Shown: positions 17,716 through 26,385 of the stretch, one piece after another
Numbering within the stretch: the stretch's first letter is position 1
Layout: every line of letters starts with the position of its first letter
Assembly (NCBI GenBank): GCA_039933635.1
Contig: JBDTNQ010000005.1
Coordinates: forward strand, 1-64,000
Origin: JBDTNQ01 sp039933635
GTDB lineage: Bacteria > Acidobacteriota > Vicinamibacteria > Vicinamibacterales > SCN-69-37
Reading direction: 5' to 3'
DNA length: 64,000 bases
The notes under the pieces: generated by a model
The model's database searches: none
The model's input: the letters and a program-made list of their open reading frames with translations, nothing else
What the model was told of the DNA's origin: nothing
Program-made: the position numbers and the translations under genes

Positions 17716-17817
17716 CGCGTCGCCCTCGTGGCTGTTGGCTTGTCGCCCTGGACGTGTCCGGCGTAGCCTATTGGTCTTCAGCAACCGGACGAGCACCTCG
17801 TCCCCGGAGACAGGATC

Positions 17818-18882
17818 ATGAAGACGAACGTAGACCGGCGCGGCTTCCTCGGGCAAGCCGCAGCAGTAGCAGCAGGTGTGGTGGCGGCAGCTGGATCGGC
17901 GCCGGTATGGAACGAGATGGTCGAAGCGGCGGCGCCGGTGCAACCCTCGGTCGCACGGATTGGTCTCCAGCTCTACACCATTGGTGACCTCGTCAGTGCC
18001 AACATCGACCAGGCGCTGGAGAGCGTTGCGAAGGTGGGCTACAGGTTCGTGGAGTTCGCCGGATATGGCGGCCGCACACCAGAGCAGATTCGCGCGACCC
18101 TCGATCGTCTGAAGCTGACCTCACCGAGCTCCCACATCTCGTGGGCGTCGATGAAGAGCGACTTCGATACACAGGTCCGTATCGCCGAGGTCGTCGGCCA
18201 TCAGTACATCACCATTCCCTCGCTCGGCAACGAGATGCCGACGACTGCCGACGGATGGAAGAAGATCGCGGACGACTTCAACGCGATGGCGACGAAGCTG
18301 AAGGCGAAGAAGATTGGCCTCGCCTTTCACAGTCACCGCGATGAGTTCGCCGACATGGGCGGCGGCAAGAAGGGGATGGACATCTTCATTGCCGGCACGG
18401 ACCCGAGTCTCGTCACGTTCGAGATCGATCTGGGATGGGCGACGGTCGCGGGCGAGGATCCCCTCGCGTGGTTCTCACGCTATCCCGGTCGCGTGAAGAT
18501 GTGGCACGTGAAGGACATTCTCGCGTTGCAATCCGCGCAGCAGGCCCAGCAGCAGCGGTTCAAAACGCTCACGGCACCCGCGACGGCTCCGGCCCCTGCC
18601 CCAGCACCAGCGCCGATTGCGGCGCCCGGCTCCGGTGCGCCCTCGGCCGCTGCAGGCGCGCCGCCAGCTGGTGGCCCCGGCCGCGGCAGTGCTCCCGCCG
18701 TTACCGGTGGTCCGGTGCCGATCGGCGCCGGCGAGATCGACTACAAGCCCATCTTCGCGCAGTGGAAAACGTCGGGCCTCGAGTATTTCTTCGTCGAACA
18801 GGATGGTGCGGCGAACTGGCCGGGCGGGTCGCTCGTCGCCATCACCACGAGCTATCGGAATCTGGTGAATCTGCTGAGGTAG
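17818..18882 (+). CDS. Tat-exported sugar phosphate isomerase/epimerase family protein
   Basis: A 354-residue TIM-barrel protein of the xylose-isomerase-like family (PF01261). The N-terminus DRRGFLGQAAAVAAGVVAAA is a twin-arginine signal, so it is exported folded. Barrel features: RIGLQLYTIGDLV, FHSHRDEF, FEIDLGWATVAGEDP and WHVKD, which carry the usual metal-binding His/Glu/Asp. Between about residues 240 and 300 the barrel is interrupted by an Ala/Pro/Gly/Gln-rich low-complexity insert before GEIDYKPIFAQW. Acidobacterial genomes encode many such periplasmic enzymes for carbohydrate breakdown. The exact sugar is unknown. Confidence 0.88.
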   Translation: MKTNVDRRGFLGQAAAVAAGVVAAAGSAPVWNEMVEAAAPVQPSVARIGLQLYTIGDLVSANIDQALESVAKVGYRFVEFAGYGGRTPEQIRATLDRLKLTSPSSHISWASMKSDFDTQVRIAEVVGHQYITIPSLGNEMPTTADGWKKIADDFNAMATKLKAKKIGLAFHSHRDEFADMGGGKKGMDIFIAGTDPSLVTFEIDLGWATVAGEDPLAWFSRYPGRVKMWHVKDILALQSAQQAQQQRFKTLTAPATAPAPAPAPAPIAAPGSGAPSAAAGAPPAGGPGRGSAPAVTGGPVPIGAGEIDYKPIFAQWKTSGLEYFFVEQDGAANWPGGSLVAITTSYRNLVNLLR

Positions 18883-18915
18883 TCTCGATGAACACGCGCC
18901 TCAGCTTCCTCCCGA

Positions 18916-19257
18916 TCACGGCTCCAACGTCCGCACGGGCCGTACCTCCACGCTGCCAATGCGCGCAGGTGGAATCTTCGACGCGATCTCGAGCGCTTCC
19001 GCTTCGTCCTTCGCATCGATCAGGTAGAAGCCTGCGAGCATCTCCTTCGTCTCCGCGAACGGCCCGTCGGTGATCGACGTGCGCCCGCCGCGGATCCGCA
19101 GGGTCTTGGCGGTGCCCGCCGGTTGCAGCGCCTCGGCGGCGACCAGACGGTGCTTCGCGCGCATGTCGTCACCGCAGTCCTGACACTCGCGGTCCGGCAC
19201 GTCCCGCAGCTTCTCTTCTTCGAGGTACACGAGACAGACGTATTTCATGAGGTTCAC
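18916..19257 (-). CDS. YCII-related (DGPF-domain) protein
   Basis: A 113-residue dimeric alpha/beta-barrel-type protein with the hallmark TSITDGPFAETKEMLAGFYL and the typical opening MKYVCLVYLEEE. Members are often encoded beside ECF sigma factors or PhnB-like proteins and have no settled function. The GTG at 19257 overlaps the upstream stop (GTGA), suggesting coupling to the PhnB-like gene; ATG 19248 is the alternative start. A Cys-x2-Cys pair (RECQDCGDD) is present. Confidence 0.85.
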   Translation of the reverse strand: MNLMKYVCLVYLEEEKLRDVPDRECQDCGDDMRAKHRLVAAEALQPAGTAKTLRIRGGRTSITDGPFAETKEMLAGFYLIDAKDEAEALEIASKIPPARIGSVEVRPVRTLEP

Positions 19258-19658
19258 GCGTCGCAGTTGACCATCCAGAATATGCCGAAGCGATCGACGA
19301 GCATGCCGAAGCCCGGCGACCAGAACGTCTTGTCGAAGGGCAGATTGACACGGCCGCCTTCGGACAATTCCCGGAAGATTCTGGCGCCCTCGTCATGCGA
19401 TTTCATGCCGATGGACACATAGAACCCCTGGGGCTTTTGATAGTGCTCAGGGGGCGCGTCGGAGCCCATCAAGGTCGAGCCGTCGACCTGCAGTGTGGCG
19501 TGCATGACCTTGTCCTGCCAGTCGGCTGGCACCGAATCCTTCATGGGCGATTCGCCATGCGTCTGGATGAAGGTAATCTTGCCGCCAAGGATCCGCTCGT
19601 AGGTCGTGAACGCCTCGCGGCACTGACCGGGGAAGTTCAAATAGGCTGTGAGTTGCAT
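19254..19658 (-). CDS. PhnB-like VOC-family protein
   Basis: A 134-residue glyoxalase-fold protein of the PhnB/3-demethylubiquinone-9-like family. It shows AYLNFPGQCREAFTTYERIL, then VMHATLQVDGSTLMGSD, and ends SPGFGMLVDRFGIFWMVN, all typical. AAGGAG lies seven bases before ATG 19658. No function beyond the fold can be given. It is coupled by a GTGA overlap to the YCII gene. Confidence 0.88.
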   Translation of the reverse strand: MQLTAYLNFPGQCREAFTTYERILGGKITFIQTHGESPMKDSVPADWQDKVMHATLQVDGSTLMGSDAPPEHYQKPQGFYVSIGMKSHDEGARIFRELSEGGRVNLPFDKTFWSPGFGMLVDRFGIFWMVNCDA

Positions 19659-19705
19659 CTCTGCTCCTTACATCAGCGACGAATGAGGACGGGCCAGATC
19701 GACAC

Positions 19706-20047
19706 CTAGTACTTCGGCACCGTCGGGTCGACGTCCTGTGACCACGCTTCGATGCCGCCAACCAGGTTGTAGACCTGGTGGAATCCGAGCTTGAGGAAAT
19801 ACTGCGCGGCCGACTGGCTCCGCATGCCGTGGTGGCATTGGAACACCAGCGGCGTCTGCCGATCCAACGTCAGCAAATGGTCGTGGAGGGGCTGATCGAG
19901 GAGGCGGGCCCCTTCAATCTTCGCCATATCCCGTTCCCCGGGCGTTCTGACGTCAATCAGCGTCAGGGGATCCCCCTTGTCCATCCAGGCTTTGAGTTCC
20001 ACGGCCGATATCTGCTCCACCCTGCCCGGTCGCTCCGATTGGTCCAT
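19706..20047 (-). CDS. Single-domain rhodanese-like protein
   Basis: A 113-residue rhodanese domain (GlpE-like size) with the active-site loop FQCHHGMRSQSAA (catalytic Cys), LIDVRTPGERDMAKIEGA upstream and the C-terminal NLVGGIEAW. It transfers sulfane sulfur or works as a sulfur carrier in the cytoplasm. AAAGGA precedes ATG 20047. It is divergent from the HtrA protease. Confidence 0.9.
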   Translation of the reverse strand: MDQSERPGRVEQISAVELKAWMDKGDPLTLIDVRTPGERDMAKIEGARLLDQPLHDHLLTLDRQTPLVFQCHHGMRSQSAAQYFLKLGFHQVYNLVGGIEAWSQDVDPTVPKY

Positions 20048-20149
20048 CCCACGATCCTTTCACACTTGTCATGTTCCGGTAAGACGGCAGCAACGTTCTG
20101 CAACGTCATACCTCACAGACGTGCTGTTCCCATCAACCCAGGAGTGTTC

Positions 20150-21613
20150 ATGAAGACGATGTTGCATACATTTGGACGCCGCATGTGGCGTCCAGTCGGG
20201 GTGGTCGCCATCGTGGCCTCCGCCCTGGTCATTGCGGGTGCGGTGCCCCACATGACCGCCACTTCTCCCCTCGCACCGGCGCTCGCCCCGCCCGCCGTCG
20301 CGCCGGCCACCACGACCTCCTACGCCGACGTGGTCAGCAAGGCGACCCCGGCCGTCGTCACCGTGCGGATCGAACGCAAGGCGGAAGTCACGCCCAGCGC
20401 GTTCGATGACGATCCCTTCTTCCAGCGGTTCTTCGGCCAGGGCCGCATGCCGCGTGGCGGCCAGGCGCCGGTCGAGCGAGGGCTCGGTTCCGGGGTCATC
20501 GTCAGCGAGGATGGCAACATCCTCACCAACAATCACGTCGTCGGCGGCGCCGATCACGTGACCGTCTCCCTCAACGACGGACGCGAGTTCACCGCAAAGG
20601 TGCTCGGCACGGACCCGGCAACCGACCTCGCAGTCGTGCACATCGACGCGACGAACCTCCCGACGTTGCCGCTCGGTGACTCGGACCGTGTCCGGGTCGG
20701 AGACGTCGTGCTCGCCATCGGCAACCCTCTTGGCGTCGGTCAGACCGTGACGATGGGCATCGTCAGCGCCAAGGGCAGGACAACGGACATGAGCGGCGGA
20801 AGCTATGAAGACTTCCTCCAGACCGACGCGCCGATCAATCAGGGCAACTCCGGCGGCGCGCTCATCACTGCCGCCGGCGAGTTGGTCGGAATCAACTCGC
20901 AGATCCTCTCGAACAACAATGGCGGCAGCATCGGCATCGGGTTCGCGATTCCGTCCAACATGGCGCGCAACGTGGCGAACCAGCTCGCGACGAGCGGCAA
21001 GGTGCGCCGCTCGGTCATCGGCGTGACGATTCAGCCCATGACGTCAGATCTCGCAAAGAGCCTCGGCTTGAGCACTGTGTCCGGCGCGCTGGTGAACTCC
21101 GTCGAGCCGAGTGGACCGGCGGCCAAGTCCGGACTCAAGGCGGGTGACGTGATCCTCGAGCTGAACGGGTCGGCAATCGAGGACTCGAATCAGCTGCGCA
21201 ACCGGGTCAGCGCGCTGGCGCCGGGCACGGCGGTCAATCTCACCGTGTTCAACCAGGGCGCCAGGCGTCAGGTCTCCGTGACCCTCGGCGAACTGCCCGA
21301 TGCCGAGAAGTCAACGAGGAACGATGCGACGACGAAGGATGAGCTGGGCATGACGTTGTCCGCGCTGACGCCGAACCTCACACAGCAGTTCCGCCTCCCG
21401 CGGACTGCTGAAGGCGTGGTGGTCACGGAGGTCGATTCATCCGGATCGGCGGCGCGTGCCGGCATCCAGGCGGGGGACGTGTTCAAACAGATTGACGGTC
21501 ACGCGATGAAGACGGCGGGCGACGTGCGCGACGCCCTCACGGCCAAACGCGATCGTCCGGCCCTCGCGCTCGTGCAGCGCGCGGACCATAGCTTCTTCGT
21601 GCCGTTGGGCTGA
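20150..21613 (+). CDS. HtrA/DegQ-type periplasmic serine protease
   Basis: A 487-residue protease/chaperone of the HtrA family. ATG 20150 follows GGAG at 20141 and begins a signal/anchor segment (residues 12-35, VGVVAIVASALVIAGAV). The triad is His129 (TNNHVVGG), Asp159 (ATDLAVVHID) and Ser234 (GNSGGAL). Two PDZ domains follow, about 285-375 and 395-487 (SSGSAARAGIQAGDVFKQ). It should degrade misfolded envelope proteins. The protease is followed by an OmpR-type two-component pair, an arrangement common for envelope stress. The open frame continues upstream to 19778, but that part is antisense to rhodanese. Confidence 0.93.
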   Translation: MKTMLHTFGRRMWRPVGVVAIVASALVIAGAVPHMTATSPLAPALAPPAVAPATTTSYADVVSKATPAVVTVRIERKAEVTPSAFDDDPFFQRFFGQGRMPRGGQAPVERGLGSGVIVSEDGNILTNNHVVGGADHVTVSLNDGREFTAKVLGTDPATDLAVVHIDATNLPTLPLGDSDRVRVGDVVLAIGNPLGVGQTVTMGIVSAKGRTTDMSGGSYEDFLQTDAPINQGNSGGALITAAGELVGINSQILSNNNGGSIGIGFAIPSNMARNVANQLATSGKVRRSVIGVTIQPMTSDLAKSLGLSTVSGALVNSVEPSGPAAKSGLKAGDVILELNGSAIEDSNQLRNRVSALAPGTAVNLTVFNQGARRQVSVTLGELPDAEKSTRNDATTKDELGMTLSALTPNLTQQFRLPRTAEGVVVTEVDSSGSAARAGIQAGDVFKQIDGHAMKTAGDVRDALTAKRDRPALALVQRADHSFFVPLG

Positions 21614-21625
21614 GGAGTGTCGGTC

Positions 21626-21653
21626 GAGCCCCGGACCTTCAGGTCCGGGGCTC
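21626..21653. repeat. Intergenic palindromic repeat, GGACCT/AGGTCC family
   Basis: Perfect 13-base arms GAGCCCCGGACCT and AGGTCCGGGGCTC around TC. It lies 13 bases after the protease stop codon. It shares its core with the elements at 34343-34366 and inside lhr near 9016-9035. It may act as a terminator, though no T tract follows. Confidence 0.7.
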
Positions 21654-21667
21654 AGGGTGTTAGTACA

Positions 21668-22372
21668 ATGCCCTCGCACGTTATGCGTATTCTCGTCGTC
21701 GAGGATGACCCGACGCTGGCCGACTTCGTGGCCAAGGGGCTCGGGGAAGCCGGCTACACGGTGGATATTGCGCATGACGGCCGCCAGGGGCTCGATTTGG
21801 CTGCCGCGAACCGGCCCGATCTGGCCGTCATCGATCTGATGCTTCCGCAGCTTGACGGCCTCGGCCTCATCGAAGCGTTGCGACATCGGAACCTGCGATT
21901 CCCCGTCCTGATCCTCAGTGCGAAGCGATCGGTCGACGATCGCGTGAAGGGCCTGCAGGTCGGCGGCGACGATTACCTCACGAAACCATTTGCCTTTGCC
22001 GAGCTGCTTGCTCGAGTGCAGGCGCTGCTGCGGCGATCGAGCAGCGTGTCCTCCGCGCCGACACGGCTGCAGGTGGCCGATCTCGAGGTCGATCTGCTGG
22101 CCCGACGCGTGACACGCGGGGGACAGGCGATCGACCTCCGCCCGCGCGAGTTCGCGCTGCTCGAGTATCTGGTCCGTCACGCCGGACAGGTCGTCTCCAA
22201 GACGATGATCCAGTCGCGCATCTGGAACTACAGCTTCGATCCGCGCACCAACGTCGTCGATGTGCTCGTGCATCGACTGCGTGAGAAGATCGATCGTGAC
22301 TTCTCTCCGAAACTGCTGCACACGCGCCGTGGCATGGGCTACGTCCTTGGTGCGGATCCCGCGGGCGACTGA
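21668..22372 (+). CDS. OmpR/PhoB-family response regulator
   Basis: Two-domain regulator of about 234 residues. The receiver has RILVVEDDP, the phosphoacceptor in VIDLMLPQLDG (Asp56 from ATG 21668, or Asp51 from ATG 21683) and the LTKPF lysine. The winged-helix output domain has LRPREFALLEYLVRHAGQVVSK and ends HTRRGMGYVLG. The sequence is closest in style to CusR/QseB regulators. The kinase gene follows after nine bases, so they form a standard two-component pair. Confidence 0.93.
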   Translation: MPSHVMRILVVEDDPTLADFVAKGLGEAGYTVDIAHDGRQGLDLAAANRPDLAVIDLMLPQLDGLGLIEALRHRNLRFPVLILSAKRSVDDRVKGLQVGGDDYLTKPFAFAELLARVQALLRRSSSVSSAPTRLQVADLEVDLLARRVTRGGQAIDLRPREFALLEYLVRHAGQVVSKTMIQSRIWNYSFDPRTNVVDVLVHRLREKIDRDFSPKLLHTRRGMGYVLGADPAGD

Positions 22373-22381
22373 CGGGCGGCC

Positions 22382-23782
22382 ATGGTGAGGCACTGGCGAC
22401 AGCGTCTGGGCCACGCAGTCGGGCTCCGACTCGCGGTGTGGTACGCCGCCGTGTTCCTGCTGTCGTCCGCCGCGGTAGGTCTGCTCGCATATCAGCTCCT
22501 TGCCACGTCCCTCGAGCGACGTGACCACGATCTTCTGCGCGTCAAGCTCGAGGAGTACGCCGTCCGCTACGAACAGGGGGGGCTCGACTCGGTGGAACGG
22601 GCTGTGAGCGCGGAACGCGCGGCCGCGAGCCCGGACACCGTGATGGTGCGTCTCATCGGCGGGGGGGAAGAGGTCCGCTACTTCAGTCCGCCCACCGCGT
22701 GGCGCACCTACGATTTGGGTCGCCTGCGCGTGTCGTCCGCGTTCGTGGGTGACGACTGGCGTGAAGTGAAGTCGAACGTGGACACGACGACACTCGAGCT
22801 GGTGTCGCGGCCGCTGTGGGACGGCACCATCGTGCAGGTCGGCCGCACGACCGTGGAGCGCGAGCAGTTCTTGGCGCAGGTCCGCGACCTCATGGGCGTG
22901 GTGATGGTGTGCGTCATCGTCGCGGGCCTTGCTGGCGGTGTGGCGCTGACGCGGTCCGCCCTGCGTCCGTTGCGCGAGCTGCGCGACACCGTCCGGCACA
23001 TCTCGACGACCGGCCGGCTCGACGCGCGAGTGACCGCCGATGGCGCCGGCGATCTCGTGGACGAACTCGGCGTGGTGTTCAACGCGATGTTCGCGCGCAT
23101 CGAAGCCCTCGTCGGGGGGATGCGTGAGGCGCTCGACAACGTGGCGCACGACCTGCGCACCCCCATCGCTCGGCTGCGCGCCAGGGCGGAGTCCGCGCTC
23201 GCGGCCGCGGACGATCCGCGTGCCACGCGTGAGGCGCTCGCCACCTGCGTCGAAGAGGCGGATCGCGTGATGGCATTGCTCACCACGTTGATGGACATCT
23301 CGGAGGCGGAAGCCGGGACGATGAAATTGGCGGTGTCGGCCGTGCCGGTGGACGACATCTTCCGCGACACGATTGATCTGTACGAAGACACGGCCGAGGA
23401 ACGCGGCGTCGCGCTCGCCGCGAATCCGGCGCCCGGGCTGACCGTGCACGCCGATCGCCAGCGCGTGCGCCAGGTGCTTGCGAACCTGGTCGACAACGCC
23501 CTGAAGTTCACACCGCGCGGCGGGTCGATCACGCTCGAGGCCCAGCCACGTCTCGACCACGTCGTGGACATCTTCGTGCGCGACACGGGACGAGGTATTC
23601 CGGCCCGGGATTTGCCACGGATTTGGGACCGGTTGTATCGCGGTGACGTCACCCACGAGCACAGTCTCGGCCTCGGTCTCAGCCTGGTTCGCGCGATCGT
23701 CACTGCCCACGGCGGTACGGCCGAAGTCGAGAGCGAGGTCGGCCGAGGGTCGACGTTTCGAATTGTGCTGAAGTCGGGCTGA
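22382..23782 (+). CDS. Membrane sensor histidine kinase paired with the OmpR-type regulator
   Basis: A 466-residue transmembrane kinase. TM1 is about 15-40 (LAVWYAAVFLLSSAAVGLLA), a periplasmic sensor runs about 41-170, TM2 is about 172-192 (VVMVCVIVAGLAGGVAL), then HAMP, HisKA with His256 in NVAHDLRTPIARL, and HATPase (NLVDNALKFT, DTGRGIP, LGLGLSLV). The layout matches CusS-type kinases. The small periplasmic domain shows no clear metal-binding cluster, so the stimulus is unknown. Confidence 0.93.
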   Translation: MVRHWRQRLGHAVGLRLAVWYAAVFLLSSAAVGLLAYQLLATSLERRDHDLLRVKLEEYAVRYEQGGLDSVERAVSAERAAASPDTVMVRLIGGGEEVRYFSPPTAWRTYDLGRLRVSSAFVGDDWREVKSNVDTTTLELVSRPLWDGTIVQVGRTTVEREQFLAQVRDLMGVVMVCVIVAGLAGGVALTRSALRPLRELRDTVRHISTTGRLDARVTADGAGDLVDELGVVFNAMFARIEALVGGMREALDNVAHDLRTPIARLRARAESALAAADDPRATREALATCVEEADRVMALLTTLMDISEAEAGTMKLAVSAVPVDDIFRDTIDLYEDTAEERGVALAANPAPGLTVHADRQRVRQVLANLVDNALKFTPRGGSITLEAQPRLDHVVDIFVRDTGRGIPARDLPRIWDRLYRGDVTHEHSLGLGLSLVRAIVTAHGGTAEVESEVGRGSTFRIVLKSG

Positions 23783-23861
23783 GCGGACTCTCGAACCCTC
23801 GCCCGGACGCTCCGTCGCCCTGGTCCCATCGTGCCGACCCGGTTCTATACTTTCGTAGACC

Positions 23862-24557
23862 GTGACCGCCACCTTCTCGCCCGGATCTCGCGGCCGGCTG
23901 ACGCACCACGATCTGGGCCGATTCACCTCTGACGGGCTCTTCGATCGATTGGCCCGCGCGGTGTGCCGCGCCGGATGCCTGCCGCGCAAGGAGCTGTACG
24001 AAGCGTGGGAGGTGGCGCGCCGAACGCGGCGCCTGTTCCGCGGCGGTCGCGTCGTCGATGTCGGCGGCGGTCATGGCCTGCTCGCGCACCTGATGCTGAT
24101 CCTGGATGACACCTCGCCAGACGCCGTCGTCGTGGACGCCGCGGTGCCGCTGTCGCACCACAGACTTCAGGACGCCCTCCTCGCCGTATGGCCGCGTCTT
24201 CACGGCCGCGTCGTCTTCACCGGTCAGCGGCTCGATCACGTTGTCATCACGGCGACCGACGTGGTCGTCTCCAGCCACGCGTGCGGCGTCCTCACCGATG
24301 ACGTGCTCGCGCGCGCCGCCGATGCCGGCGCCCGCGTGGCGGTACTCCCTTGCTGCCACGATCTCGATGTCGCAGACGATGGAGGACTGACGGGCTGGAT
24401 GGACGGTCCGGCGGCGGTCGACGCGGTTCGAGCCGTCGTGCTGCGCGCGCGCGGCTACCGTGTGTGGACGCAGACGATTCCAGTGGCGATCACGCCGAAG
24501 AACCGGCTGTTGATAGGGAGCAAACGAACTCATGAAGTATTGGCTGATGAAGTGTGA
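23862..24557 (+). CDS. Class I methyltransferase-fold protein
   Basis: A 231-residue protein with the SAM-binding motif VVDVGGGHGLLA (about 65-76) and the motif ATDVVVSSHACGVLTDDVLA. Further on, AVLPCCHD resembles the PCCH signature of Methyltransf_32-type proteins, whose eukaryotic relatives act on tRNA or selenoproteins. Start GTG 23862; TATACT lies ten bases before it. The 3' end overlaps the EVE gene by 26 bases. Substrate unknown. Confidence 0.75.
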   Translation: MTATFSPGSRGRLTHHDLGRFTSDGLFDRLARAVCRAGCLPRKELYEAWEVARRTRRLFRGGRVVDVGGGHGLLAHLMLILDDTSPDAVVVDAAVPLSHHRLQDALLAVWPRLHGRVVFTGQRLDHVVITATDVVVSSHACGVLTDDVLARAADAGARVAVLPCCHDLDVADDGGLTGWMDGPAAVDAVRAVVLRARGYRVWTQTIPVAITPKNRLLIGSKRTHEVLADEV

Positions 24558-25017
24558 GCCGTCCGCGTACACCATCGAGGCACTGGCGCGCGATGGACGA
24601 ACGGCGTGGGAAGGCGTCCGAAATTTTCAGGCACGGAACTTCATGCGTGACGAGATGGGAGAGGGCGACGCGGTCCTGTTCTACGCGTCGAACGCGGAGC
24701 CCTCCGGCGTCACCGGCCTGGCGAAGATCGTCCGCGCGGGCTACCCGGATCCCTATGCGTTCAAGAAAGGGAGCCCGTACTTCGATCCGGACAGCAGGAA
24801 GGACGCGCCGACCTGGTTCGCGGTCGACATCGGCTTCGTCGAGACATTTGCTGGTGTGGTGTCGCTCGAGACGCTGAAGGCCACGAAGGGCCTCGAACAG
24901 ATGATGGTCACCAAAAGGGGCAGCCGGTTGTCCGTCCAACCCGTGACGCGCTCCGAATACGACATCGTGGTGCGGCTCGGCCGGCGGGCGTTGCCTCGAC
25001 TACCTAAGAAGACGTAA
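24532..25017 (+). CDS. EVE-domain protein (THYN1 type)
   Basis: A 161-residue single-domain EVE protein, a PUA/YTH-related fold that binds modified bases in DNA or RNA. It begins MKYWLMKCEPSAYT and contains GVRNFQARNFMRDEM, the family signature, and DAVLFYASNAEPSGVTGLA. The start lies inside the end of the methyltransferase gene. With that methyltransferase next to it, a base-modification writer/reader pair is conceivable, but that is inference only. The family is also found in defence loci; none is visible here. Confidence 0.92.
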   Translation: MKYWLMKCEPSAYTIEALARDGRTAWEGVRNFQARNFMRDEMGEGDAVLFYASNAEPSGVTGLAKIVRAGYPDPYAFKKGSPYFDPDSRKDAPTWFAVDIGFVETFAGVVSLETLKATKGLEQMMVTKRGSRLSVQPVTRSEYDIVVRLGRRALPRLPKKT

Positions 25018-25025
25018 TGATAACG

Positions 25026-25031
25026 TATAAT
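25026..25031 (+). promoter_or_regulatory. TATAAT -10 element, leaderless-type, for the AAA ATPase
   Basis: A consensus TATAAT is followed by six bases and ATG 25038 in an A+T-rich patch. No Shine-Dalgarno sequence is present. A correctly spaced -35 is not obvious. Confidence 0.6.
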
Positions 25032-25037
25032 TAGGTA

Positions 25038-26189
25038 ATGGAACCGGCGAATCCTTTCGTCTACGGCGAGATTGTCATGACCGGCGCCTTCGCGGATCGC
25101 GAGGCCGAGCGCGACCGGCTGACGAGCGATCTGGGTGCCGGCCAGAAGATCTTCCTGATTTCACCACGCCGGTACGGCAAGTCGTCGCTGATTCGAGACG
25201 CCATGCGACGTCTGGCGCGCGAGCGCGTCATCACGGTCGAGGTCACCGTGGCGGCGTCCAGCTCGTACGTGGCCTTCCTCGAGGCCTACGCCCGGGCCCT
25301 CGTCGCGGCCGATACGCCAACCGGCCGGCTGCGCCGCTGGACGACCGAGCTGCTGCAGGCCGTCCGGCCCGAACTGCGGTTCGAGGCCCGCTCGCCCGGC
25401 GAGCCGAAGTTCTCGCTGGCGTTTCCCACGGTCCGCAACCAACGCGATGTCGCGCGCCTCGCGGCGGAGGTGTTCGCGCTCCCCGGCCGCATCGCGACCG
25501 CGCGCAAGCAGCGGATGGCCATCGCGCTCGACGAGTTCCAGGCCATCGAGGCCTTCGACGGCGGCGCGGTCGAGCAGGCGCTACGTTCCGCCGTTCAGGA
25601 TCAGCGGGCCGTCGGGTACGTCTTCGCCGGATCCGAACCGTCTCTGATGGAACGGATGCTCGGGCCGAAGCGCCCGTTCTACAAGGCCGGACCGGTGATG
25701 CGCCTCGAGAAGATCGATCCCACCGTGTTTGCCGAGTTCATCGACGCGCGCTTCACGGCGAGCGGCGTCAAGGTCGAGGAGGGCCTCGGTGACGCCATCG
25801 TCGATCTCGCCGCCAACGTGCCCTACGACGTGCAGCGCCTCGCGCACGAGGCGTGGGACGATGCCCGGGCGCAACGGCGGCGCAGGGTCAGTCTGGAGGA
25901 CCTGCACCAGACGCTCAGCCGGCTGCTGGGCGAGCAGTCGGCCGTCTTCGAGGAATCCTGGCAACGGCTGACGCTGGGCCAGCGCGCGGTTCTTCGTGCC
26001 CTCGTGCTCGAGGGCGGCCGGGAGCTGATGTCGGAGGGTGTCCGTGTGCGCCATCGTCTGCCCGGCGCATCGAGCGTCCAATCCGCGCTGGCGGCGCTCG
26101 TGAAGCAGGACATCGTCATGAAGGTCGACGCCCGCTACACGGTGAGCGATTCCCTGTACCGGGAGTGGGTGGCGAGAAAGACGTTCTAG
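25038..26189 (+). CDS. AAA+ ATPase of the archaeal-type ATPase family
   Basis: A 383-residue STAND/AAA-type ATPase. The P-loop reads SPRRYGKSS (about 42-50), the form typical of this family; Walker B is MAIALDEFQAI (about 160-170); a sensor-like VFAGSEPSLM follows. The C-terminus (about 300-383) looks like a winged helix (LVKQDIVMKVDARYTVSDSLYREW). Such proteins are frequent orphan genes in archaea and some bacteria, and their roles are mostly unknown. It is a single-gene unit. Confidence 0.85.
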   Translation: MEPANPFVYGEIVMTGAFADREAERDRLTSDLGAGQKIFLISPRRYGKSSLIRDAMRRLARERVITVEVTVAASSSYVAFLEAYARALVAADTPTGRLRRWTTELLQAVRPELRFEARSPGEPKFSLAFPTVRNQRDVARLAAEVFALPGRIATARKQRMAIALDEFQAIEAFDGGAVEQALRSAVQDQRAVGYVFAGSEPSLMERMLGPKRPFYKAGPVMRLEKIDPTVFAEFIDARFTASGVKVEEGLGDAIVDLAANVPYDVQRLAHEAWDDARAQRRRRVSLEDLHQTLSRLLGEQSAVFEESWQRLTLGQRAVLRALVLEGGRELMSEGVRVRHRLPGASSVQSALAALVKQDIVMKVDARYTVSDSLYREWVARKTF

Positions 26190-26282
26190 GCGTGACGAAG
26201 CCACCGCTTGGGTCGTCTGTGCCCGATTCGCCCGCACATGGCCCAGCGCTAGGAAGTCCTCCCTGACGGAGCCTAACGTCGG

Positions 26283-26330
26283 CGTGTTAAACACGTGAAT
26301 CGACGAAATCACTTGTAAATCGGCGGAATC
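26283..26330. promoter_or_regulatory. Perfect palindrome and two phased direct repeats upstream of a small secreted protein gene
   Basis: CGTGTT-A-AACACG (26283-26295) is followed by AATCGACGAAATC (26298-26310) and AATCGGCGGAATC (26318-26330), which match at 11 of 13 positions and are 20 bases apart, about two helical turns. The group ends about 55 bases before GTG 26386, a typical operator position. Confidence 0.45.
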
Positions 26331-26385
26331 GTGACAGCATCCTCCGGCACCACCCTTGCCACCTGGAATCAGCCGGAGGCCTCCA

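Noticed and set aside
21437..23989. 850-residue open frame on the minus strand
   Set aside because: It lies antisense to the OmpR-type regulator and kinase, which have full domain signatures. Its product is Arg/His/Gly-rich with no recognisable motif, the usual artefact in G+C-rich DNA.
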